Positions 42,480 to 50,132 of a stretch of 51,822 nucleotides of DNA are shown here, in pieces. The DNA is taken from positions 1 to 51,822 of the forward strand of contig SBBF01000083.1 in assembly GCA_005240075.1 (NCBI GenBank), given 5' to 3'. A model generated the notes under the pieces. The model saw only the letters and a program-made list of their open reading frames with translations. It was not told the origin of the DNA and ran no database searches. Within the stretch, counting starts at the first letter, position 1, and each line of letters begins with the position of its first letter. The stretch is from Nitrospira sp. GTDB taxonomy: Bacteria > UBA10199 > SBBF01. Made by a program: the position numbers and the translations under genes.

Positions 42480-45038
42480 ATGCAACCGGCAGAAAATCAA
42501 CAAGTAAAAAAATATACACTAGCCAACGGACTGACAGTCATTCTGGATGAAAATCATGCCAGTCCGGTGGTTTCGTTGAATGTGGGAGTCAAGGTGGGGA
42601 GCGTTTGGGAAACTGATCAAGAAGCGGGATTGAGTCATCTGCTGGAGCATATGGTCTTTAAGGGGACCAAAAATTATGGGCCGGGGGAAATTGCAAAAAT
42701 TGTGGAAGGCTCCGGCGGAGAGATTAACGCCTACACGTCGCTCGATCAGACCGTTTATTATATCAACCTGGCCTCCCGCTATGCCACGAAGGGGCTTAAT
42801 CTCCTGTCTCAAATGGTTTTTGAGGCCTTGATTGATCCTCTAGAACTAGAAAGGGAAAAAGAAGTAGTTTTGGAAGAAATCAGAAGAGGCAAAGATTCTC
42901 CCCATCGCGAACTCTCCGAAAACCTGTTTAAATTGGCCTACCCCACGCACCCTTACGGCCGGCCGGTAATCGGTTCGGAAAAGACGGTTAAAAATTTTCC
43001 ACGCGATCAGGTTACTCAATTCTATAAACGATGGTATGCCCCTAACAATATGGTGTTGGTGATTTGCGGCGACGTGACGGAGGAGCAAATCAGGCCGGTG
43101 ATCGATCGGGCATTTGGAGTGTATGCTTCCCATTCCGTTGATCGCCCCTCATTTTCTCCCGAAGCTTCTGTCGACAAGCCGCGTTCCCTCGTCTTGAGCC
43201 GTCCAGTGGAGGGGACTTATCTCTCCCTTGCCTGGCCGATTCCTCCTTTTACCCATGAAGATATTCCAGCGCTCGATCTTCTCTCCCATCTTTTGGGGGA
43301 AGGGCACACGTCAAGACTGGAGCAGATTGTCAAAGAAAAAAAAGGGCTTGTTAATTCCATTCATTCCTCTGCTTTCACCCCGATCTATCCAGGACTGTTT
43401 TTTATTCAGGCTGTTCTGCCGTCCGTTTCAATCGATAAGGTCCTAGAGGCCATTTTTGAAGAAGTCAATTTTTTGAAAAATCATCGGCCAACCGGGGACA
43501 GTTTTGAACGGTCCAGATTGAACATCAAAAGTTCTGTTTATTATGAAAAGGAAACCTGTGAGGGATCGGCCCGAAAATGGGTGATGTATGAAACAATAGC
43601 GGGTGATTACTGCTACGAAGAAAAATATCTTCAGATGATCGATCAGACAACGGCGGAAAAGGTGCAACACATCGCTCAAAAATACCTCGATCCCCGGAAA
43701 ACAACGTTGGTAGCTCTCAAGCCGGAAAAATCACCCCTTCAAATCAATCTCAAAAAAATCACCCCAAAAAAAAGAACGGACAAAATGGGGCCTACACTTG
43801 TTAAAGAAGAATATGGGGTGAAAAAGTTCTGTCTGCAAAATGGGATCACACTCCTCACCCGCGAAAATCATCGTCTTCCCCTGATGTCGGTCTATCTCGC
43901 ATCATTGGGGGGGTTGCGTTTTGAAAACAAGAAAAACAACGGGATATCCCAGCTTCTGTCGGCTGTTTTGTGCAAGGGAACCAGGACAAAAAACGCGCTT
44001 CGCATCGGAGAAATCAACGAATCGATTGCCGGCCATGTATCCAGTTATGCCGGAAGGAATTCATGGGGGTTGTCTGCCAGTTTTCTGGCGGAAAAAAGGG
44101 AGGCGGGTCTGGAACTGTTCTCGGATCTTTTGCTGAATCCCTCTTTTGAAAAAGAGGAAGTGGAAAAGGAAAAGAGGCTCCTCCTAGAAGCAATCAAACA
44201 TCAGGAAGATTCCCCGGCTCACATGGCTTTCCAGAAGTTTCAGGCTCTTCTTTTCAAAAAACATCCCTACGGTCTTCCTCTCCTCGGAACACCGGGTGTC
44301 GTCAGGCAGTTGGACAGGAATTCATTGATCGCCTTCTATTCCCGTTTGGCGCGTCCTTCACAGACGGTTATTTCAGTGGTTGGTTCTTTTTCTCCCGAGC
44401 AGTTGGCCGATGATTTGAATGAGATGCTGGCCTCTTTCCCTCAAATCCCCTCCCCCTTGCCAAAACCCCCTCTGGAGCCAAAGCCAACCTCGGTCCGAAA
44501 AGACGAATCAAAAAAGAAAAAAAGGCAGGCTCATCTGGTGATCGGATTTCAGGGAACAAGGTTAAGTTCGCCCGATCGCTATGCCCTGGAAGTGTTAAAC
44601 AACGTTTTGTCAGGCCAGGGGGGGAGACTTTTTCTGGAATTAAGGGACAAAAATTCGCTCTGCTACTCGGTCTCCTCCACTCTGGTGGAAGGATTGGAGC
44701 CGGGGTATTTTGCCGTTTACATGGGAATGGAACCTCAAAAAATCACGGCGGCAATTGATGGAATTTTGGCCGAGCTTCAAAAAATGAGAGAGGCAATAAT
44801 CACAAAGGACGAGTTGGATCGGGCCAAACAATACATTATCGGCAATTACGAAATTGATTTGCAAAAAAATTCGGCGGTTGCTTCTTCGCTCGCCTACAAC
44901 GAACTCTATGGCCTGGGATTCGAGGAATTCAAAAAATACCCTGAAAAAATCGGGGCGGTCACGGCCGAGGATGTCCTGCACGCCGCTAGAAAATATCTCG
45001 ATCTTAAAAACTACTCGCTTGCTTTAATCAGACCGTAA
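42480..45038 (+). CDS. fused two-copy M16 family zinc peptidase
   Basis: 852 residues from ATG 42480. The first half is an active M16 unit with the inverted zinc motif HLLEH (53-57) and a downstream glutamate (EREKEVVLEEIRRG). The second half (from about residue 445) repeats the fold (KFCLQNGITLLTRENHRLPLMSVYLASLGG) but lacks HxxEH, so it is the structural partner domain. Bacterial relatives usually occur as two adjacent genes; here both parts are in one chain. No signal peptide is seen, so it is probably cytoplasmic unless exported otherwise. A TTG at 42441 is in frame but is the -35 box. Confidence 0.85.
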   Translation: MQPAENQQVKKYTLANGLTVILDENHASPVVSLNVGVKVGSVWETDQEAGLSHLLEHMVFKGTKNYGPGEIAKIVEGSGGEINAYTSLDQTVYYINLASRYATKGLNLLSQMVFEALIDPLELEREKEVVLEEIRRGKDSPHRELSENLFKLAYPTHPYGRPVIGSEKTVKNFPRDQVTQFYKRWYAPNNMVLVICGDVTEEQIRPVIDRAFGVYASHSVDRPSFSPEASVDKPRSLVLSRPVEGTYLSLAWPIPPFTHEDIPALDLLSHLLGEGHTSRLEQIVKEKKGLVNSIHSSAFTPIYPGLFFIQAVLPSVSIDKVLEAIFEEVNFLKNHRPTGDSFERSRLNIKSSVYYEKETCEGSARKWVMYETIAGDYCYEEKYLQMIDQTTAEKVQHIAQKYLDPRKTTLVALKPEKSPLQINLKKITPKKRTDKMGPTLVKEEYGVKKFCLQNGITLLTRENHRLPLMSVYLASLGGLRFENKKNNGISQLLSAVLCKGTRTKNALRIGEINESIAGHVSSYAGRNSWGLSASFLAEKREAGLELFSDLLLNPSFEKEEVEKEKRLLLEAIKHQEDSPAHMAFQKFQALLFKKHPYGLPLLGTPGVVRQLDRNSLIAFYSRLARPSQTVISVVGSFSPEQLADDLNEMLASFPQIPSPLPKPPLEPKPTSVRKDESKKKKRQAHLVIGFQGTRLSSPDRYALEVLNNVLSGQGGRLFLELRDKNSLCYSVSSTLVEGLEPGYFAVYMGMEPQKITAAIDGILAELQKMREAIITKDELDRAKQYIIGNYEIDLQKNSAVASSLAYNELYGLGFEEFKKYPEKIGAVTAEDVLHAARKYLDLKNYSLALIRP

Positions 45039-45045
45039 TTCCCCA

Positions 45046-45387
45046 TTATTTTGTTTTTTGGGTAATCTCTGAATCTTCAGCAAAATTTTTAAGCCCTTTG
45101 GAAAGCGCTTCTTCCTGCAAAAGGGGCTGAACGATGGTTGACGTGGCATCTGGTGCGGCGCGGCTCTGCGTGCTATCTTCATCCTCATTCAAGAGGGTGA
45201 TTAATTCATCCAATCCCCCCGGCTTGGCCACCAGTCCGGTTCCTTTCAAAAACGAGGCGGCAATCCGGTATTCCGAGGGGGTTGCCACCCCCAGGTTGAC
45301 TTTCACCAGCGCCTCGCCGGTAATCCGTTTGTCTTCCTTGGAAAGTTCAAAATACTCTTTCTTAATTTGATGTCTTAAATCAGTCAT
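45046..45387 (-). CDS. small hypothetical protein
   Basis: 113 residues with no motif I recognise. The N-terminal half (MTDLRHQIKKEYFELSKED, then GVATPSEYRIAASFLKGTG) looks helical and mildly basic; the C-terminal half is acidic and polar. Codon use resembles its neighbours, and a possible promoter, TGGACT-17-TGTTAT, ends 10 bases before the ATG. It is divergent from mpl and convergent with the M16 gene. The regular start and spacing favour a real gene. Confidence 0.5.
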   Translation of the reverse strand: MTDLRHQIKKEYFELSKEDKRITGEALVKVNLGVATPSEYRIAASFLKGTGLVAKPGGLDELITLLNEDEDSTQSRAAPDATSTIVQPLLQEEALSKGLKNFAEDSEITQKTK

Positions 45388-45405
45388 TGTTTCTGTAATA
45401 ACACA

Positions 45406-45434
45406 TTGATTTCGACGGAGAGTCCAGTTAATTT
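45406..45434 (+). promoter_or_regulatory. putative promoter of mpl
   Basis: TTGATT (45406-45411), 17 bases, TAATTT (45429-45434), then 12 bases to ATG 45447. No clear Shine-Dalgarno sequence is present. Confidence 0.55.
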
Positions 45435-45446
45435 AACAAGAACTTC

Positions 45447-46862
45447 ATGGAGATTGATCCATCCAAAATAAAACATATTCACCTGATTGCCATCTGCGGC
45501 ACAGGAATGGGAGCCTTGGCCGGACTCTTGCGCGAGAAAGGATACACCATCACCGGTTCGGATCAAAATATTTATCCTCCCATGAGCGAGGAACTGGAAC
45601 AGAGAGGGATCACTCTTTGCCAGGGGTATCGTCCCGAAAATTTAACCCCCGCGCCTGATTTGGTGATCGTGGGAAACGCCGTTTCCAAAAATAATCCGGA
45701 AGTGGAAAGACTTCTGGAATCAAAACTGCCTTATCTTTCCATGCCGCAAGCCCTCTCCCAATTTTTTATCAGCGGAAAGACCTCGATTGTAGTTTCTGGA
45801 ACACATGGAAAAACAACTACTTCAGCTTTAATATCTCATCTTTTAAATGAACTTGGGTCTGATCCTTCATTTTTTGTCGGGGGAGTCTCCCTTAATTTTC
45901 AAAAAAATTTTCAAATCGGAAAAGGAAACTATTTTGTAATCGAGGGGGATGAATACGACACCGCTTTTTTTGACAAGGGGCCCAAATTTCTCCACTACCA
46001 GCCTTGTTATACGATCATCACTTCCCTTGAATTTGATCATGCTGATATTTACCGAGACCTCGATCATCTCACTCAATCTTTTGTAAAGTTGATTGACATC
46101 ATGCCCCCCCAAGGGCTCCTCCTTGCCTGTAATCTCTACCCCAGACTGATCGACTGTATCAAACAATCCAGGGCGCCGGTTCAAACGTACGGTCTGGACG
46201 CTTCGGCTGAGTGGTCTATCCAAAATTTATCTTACACGACAGAGGGGACAACAACAGAGATTTGGCGAAAAAAAAATAAAGAGACGGTTTTGTCTATTCC
46301 CCTTGCAGGAAAACATAACGCGCTCAATGCCCTCTCGGCCTATGCCCTTCTCAGAAATCTTGGGTTTGAATCCGCGAGAATTGGTGAGGCTCTGCAAAAT
46401 TTCAAGGGGGTCAAAAGAAGGCAGGAACTGATCGGAATGGTTAAGGGGATTACAGTCATCGATGATTTTGCCCACCACCCGACCGCTGTTTTCGAAACCA
46501 TTCAGGCTGTCAAAAATAAATACCGGGGTTCATCCCTCTGGGCTCTGTTCGAACCTCGATCCAATACTTCGAAGAGGGCTCTGTTTCAGAAAGAATATGC
46601 TGAAGCTTTTAAAGGGGCCGATCAAGTATTAATTGCCGATGTGTTTATGCCGGAAAAAGTAACGGATGGAACTATTTTGGATGTTGAACGCTTGTCTCAA
46701 GATATTGAACGGAGTGGGACTCCTTCCCGCCATATTTCCGGCATCGACTCGATTGTTAATTTCGTCGTTCAAAACATAACGAGTCCCGCTGTTGTTTTGA
46801 TCATGTCGAATGGGGGATTTGGCGGCATTCCTCAGAAAATGTTGCGGGCGCTGAAAGAATAA
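45447..46862 (+). CDS. mpl: UDP-N-acetylmuramate:tripeptide ligase (Mpl)
   Basis: 471 residues. It reattaches the L-Ala-D-Glu-DAP tripeptide to UDP-MurNAc during peptidoglycan recycling. The HLIAICGTGMGALAGLL start, ATP-binding GTHGKTTTSALI, EGDEYDTAFFDKGPKFLHY, GKHNALNALSA and DDFAHHPTAV are characteristic of Mpl rather than MurC. Other recycling genes are not in the window, but mtgA about 15 kb away also concerns the wall. TamB follows after 15 bases, so they are probably cotranscribed. Confidence 0.93.
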   Translation: MEIDPSKIKHIHLIAICGTGMGALAGLLREKGYTITGSDQNIYPPMSEELEQRGITLCQGYRPENLTPAPDLVIVGNAVSKNNPEVERLLESKLPYLSMPQALSQFFISGKTSIVVSGTHGKTTTSALISHLLNELGSDPSFFVGGVSLNFQKNFQIGKGNYFVIEGDEYDTAFFDKGPKFLHYQPCYTIITSLEFDHADIYRDLDHLTQSFVKLIDIMPPQGLLLACNLYPRLIDCIKQSRAPVQTYGLDASAEWSIQNLSYTTEGTTTEIWRKKNKETVLSIPLAGKHNALNALSAYALLRNLGFESARIGEALQNFKGVKRRQELIGMVKGITVIDDFAHHPTAVFETIQAVKNKYRGSSLWALFEPRSNTSKRALFQKEYAEAFKGADQVLIADVFMPEKVTDGTILDVERLSQDIERSGTPSRHISGIDSIVNFVVQNITSPAVVLIMSNGGFGGIPQKMLRALKE

Positions 46863-46877
46863 TATGGTGCCAATGAT

Positions 46878-49800
46878 ATGAAATTGACTCGTCCCCTTAA
46901 AGGGTTGGCCCTGGTTTTGGCAGTTATCCTGTCCTGGTATGTTTTGCTCTACCTCGCTCTTAATACCAAAACTCTCCAGGAATGGTTCCTCAAAAAAGTG
47001 GGTAAAAATCTTGGCATGGAATTAACGTGGCAGAACCTTAAATTCAATCCGGCCACCGGCCGTTTAAGAGGCGAAGAGCTCAACCTGATTTTTGAGAAGG
47101 GGGGGGGCAATATCGCGGTCAAAAAACTTGAACTGGGAATAGTCCCCCGTTTTTCCCTCCTTTTCTTCATCCCGACGGCCCGGCTAAGTCTGGAAGGAGT
47201 CAGCTGTCTTTCTCCCTCGTACGATTTTTTTGCAGAAAAAATTGAAGGGGCCGGCCCTCTTGATTTTGGACTGACAAAAAGGTGGGAGGGAAAAATGACC
47301 ATCACCTCCCTTTTGTTTGGCCTCAACAAAACTCCAGCCCCCTGGAATCCCTCACCGGGATGGGATCAAAGCCTCACTCCTCTGTTGACACGTCATTACG
47401 GCGATACGATTCCAGAGAATCGAACGTTTGGGTACCTGGCAAAGGGGATCCTCCCGATCCGAATCACCCCCACAGAATGGAGAACCGATCATGGAAATTT
47501 GATGTTGTTTGGAGGCCACTTCCAGGTTGCCGGGGGATGGAACCGCAAAAATGGAAAAATAGAATTACAGATCAAAACACCCGATCCCATCAAACCGGCT
47601 CTTCTTCCCCTGGGTAAAGCCCAGATTCGCCATGTTTTTGAGACAATGACAATCTCCTTCAACCTGGATGGAAAACTCAAAAATGCAACTCAAGGTGATC
47701 TAAAGGGACAACTGATTGCCGAACTCCATGGAAACAGGTTCAACCCGGAGGTCAATAACTTGAAAATAGAAAACAGGTTTGATTTTAAAAATGGTCTCCT
47801 TCGGTTCCCGGAGTTAAAAATTTCCCTGGGAGATGGAACTATCACTGGTAAGGGAGAGATCAACTTTGCCCAAAAAGTTTTAACGAGCCATCTTTCAGGA
47901 CGCAATCTGGATGCCCAGACTATCATCCGTTTTTTTTCCCGACTCGATTTTTCGGGGAAAGCCGATCTGGACGGAAAAATTTCCGGAAGCCTTAAAAGTC
48001 CGACTTTTGATTTTAACATTAATTCAACAAACGCCGATTATGAGTCGCTTCATTTTGGATCGTTGACAGGCGACTTCAGGATTGAAAATCAGAACCTGAC
48101 TCTGAAGGTCGCTACGCTCCTGGAAGGAACGGGCACAGGGAGTCTTGAGCTCAAAATCAACCAGGTTTTTAAGAGTTCACTCCAGACGATGGAGATGAAA
48201 AGCAATTTTCAGGGACTTCCTTTGGGAGCTTTGTTGAACACACGGGCAATGACCGGATCAGCCAGCGGTTTTATGAATCTCGAAAACAGAAATCATCTTT
48301 TGTCAGGAGGCGGAAAGGTGGAAACCTCGAATATTCTCTGGTACGGCGTTCCCATTGAGGCGATGAAGGTTGATCTGGCTGTGGGAGAACAGGTCCTGAC
48401 ATTGAAAAATGCTCACATTCGCTTTAATGCAGAAACTCCTGTCCTTTCAATCACCAAACCTTTTGATATTCATTTTTCACCTATCGGATATCACTACGAG
48501 GGATGGATTTTACCAACCGTTTTTGCCGAAGGGGGTCTTGATTATTCAAAACCGGAATTGCTGGTATTCAAGATCAAAGCCCAAAAAACCCCCCTCAATT
48601 TTCTGGCCCCAGTCATCCCCCTTGGATTAGAGCAGGCCGTGACCCACGGCCAGTTTGAGGGAACCTATCATTTAAAAGATCCCCCCTCCTCCCAGGTACA
48701 TGCCAAAATTGATTCTTTTGAATACCGGGCTGAAGACAAGGAAATCAATCTTATCGGTAACAGCTCGCTCGATTACAAGGACAAAAAAATCCATTTTCAA
48801 AATACGAATCTGAAAATGGGAGAAGGAAAAATTACCTTGAATGGCCCGCTGGGATTTTCTTCCGGTTCCAATCTCAAAATCAAGGGGCTCCTCGATCTTC
48901 GGCAGATGACCAATGTGCTCTCCTGGCTTGTTGAAGGGGATGGTGTGGCCGACATCGATCTGACATTGACGGGAGAAATCTCAAATCCGCTCTTTGAGGG
49001 GAAAATCAATCTCAAAAACAATTACCTCTTTTTTTCTGGAATGTCGCGGGAATTTTCAGACGCCCAGGGACCGGTCCGTTTTCAGGGAAAGAGAATTTTT
49101 TTTGATTCGGTCAATTCCCTCTACGAAGATGGACCGCTCAAGCTTGATGGCTGGATTGAATGGGCTCCCCCTCAAATTGAGTCGGTCGATCTTAAAATTG
49201 TCGGACAGGACATTCCGGTTTCTTCACCGGATACCTGGCAAGCCCTCGTCAACAGCAACGTCCGATTATCGGGCACTGGAGGGAATCTTAAATTGCAGGG
49301 AGATATCGAAATGGTTGAAGGGCTTTTCTACAAGGATTATTCGCTCACGGAATTCATCTTGAAGCCGGTGGGGGTGATTCGCGAAGAGAAAAAAAGCGGA
49401 TTGGAAAAGGCTTTGGAGAACATGATTCTTGATTTGAACATTCGAAGTGCTGGAGAATTTGAAATTCGGAATAATTTGGTGGATATGGCACTCCGGGGGA
49501 ATGTCCGCTTTGCTGGTCCTGCCGATTCTCCCTCAGCCAACGGCACGATCAATGTTGTGGATGGGCAAATCCATGCCTTTGGCATTGATTTCGAGAATGC
49601 CACCGGCTTTGCCACGTTTATGTCATCCTTGAACCCGTTGATTGAGTTTACGGCAAACCACCCCATTCAGGATTATGATGTGCGCGTCCGAATCAAGGGG
49701 TATGCGGACAATCTTTCTCTCGCACTGGAATCAGCGCCCCCCCTCAATAATAATGACATCGTGTCTTTGATTGTTTACGGACAGACTCCCGAACAATTAT

Positions 49801-50132
49801 CGGGGGCGGAAAGAAACCTCTTCTCCCAAGCGGCCATCGCCTCCCAGGTGATTGGACTTCTCCAGCGTCCTTTAAGCAAGGCGACCAAACTGGATATCGT
49901 CAAGTTGGAAACCGACTACTCGGTTGCCGAGCCGACCCCGTCCCGTTTCTCCATCGGAAAAAAATTGTCGGATCGATTTTCTCTTTCCTTTACCACCGAT
50001 CTGACGCTCGAAGAGGCGCAAAAAGGTTTTTCCATTGAATATTTGATGCTCGATAACCTCCTGTTAAAAGGGGTCAAAGATGCCGGATCGCAGTACCGTT
50101 TTGATCTGACTTTGCGTTTTGAAACTTATTAA
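46878..50132 (+). CDS. tamB: TamB-like translocation and assembly module protein
   Basis: 1084 residues. An N-terminal membrane anchor (about residues 8-28) is followed by a long, beta-rich AsmA/TamB-type repeat region and the conserved C-terminal DUF490 domain (INVVDGQIHAFGIDFENATG, LIVYGQTPEQLSG, SIGKKLSDRFSLSF). TamB-type proteins form a hydrophobic groove bridging the inner and outer membranes, for outer-membrane protein assembly or lipid transport. It ends with TAATG, overlapping the Omp85 start. It contains an in-frame nine-G run (47099-47107, coding GGG). Confidence 0.9.
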   Translation: MKLTRPLKGLALVLAVILSWYVLLYLALNTKTLQEWFLKKVGKNLGMELTWQNLKFNPATGRLRGEELNLIFEKGGGNIAVKKLELGIVPRFSLLFFIPTARLSLEGVSCLSPSYDFFAEKIEGAGPLDFGLTKRWEGKMTITSLLFGLNKTPAPWNPSPGWDQSLTPLLTRHYGDTIPENRTFGYLAKGILPIRITPTEWRTDHGNLMLFGGHFQVAGGWNRKNGKIELQIKTPDPIKPALLPLGKAQIRHVFETMTISFNLDGKLKNATQGDLKGQLIAELHGNRFNPEVNNLKIENRFDFKNGLLRFPELKISLGDGTITGKGEINFAQKVLTSHLSGRNLDAQTIIRFFSRLDFSGKADLDGKISGSLKSPTFDFNINSTNADYESLHFGSLTGDFRIENQNLTLKVATLLEGTGTGSLELKINQVFKSSLQTMEMKSNFQGLPLGALLNTRAMTGSASGFMNLENRNHLLSGGGKVETSNILWYGVPIEAMKVDLAVGEQVLTLKNAHIRFNAETPVLSITKPFDIHFSPIGYHYEGWILPTVFAEGGLDYSKPELLVFKIKAQKTPLNFLAPVIPLGLEQAVTHGQFEGTYHLKDPPSSQVHAKIDSFEYRAEDKEINLIGNSSLDYKDKKIHFQNTNLKMGEGKITLNGPLGFSSGSNLKIKGLLDLRQMTNVLSWLVEGDGVADIDLTLTGEISNPLFEGKINLKNNYLFFSGMSREFSDAQGPVRFQGKRIFFDSVNSLYEDGPLKLDGWIEWAPPQIESVDLKIVGQDIPVSSPDTWQALVNSNVRLSGTGGNLKLQGDIEMVEGLFYKDYSLTEFILKPVGVIREEKKSGLEKALENMILDLNIRSAGEFEIRNNLVDMALRGNVRFAGPADSPSANGTINVVDGQIHAFGIDFENATGFATFMSSLNPLIEFTANHPIQDYDVRVRIKGYADNLSLALESAPPLNNNDIVSLIVYGQTPEQLSGAERNLFSQAAIASQVIGLLQRPLSKATKLDIVKLETDYSVAEPTPSRFSIGKKLSDRFSLSFTTDLTLEEAQKGFSIEYLMLDNLLLKGVKDAGSQYRFDLTLRFETY

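Noticed and set aside
47099-47107. Nine-G run in tamB as a phase-variation switch
   Set aside because: The run is in frame and the gene is intact, so there is no sign of switching; a similar in-frame run occurs in tilS near 25819.
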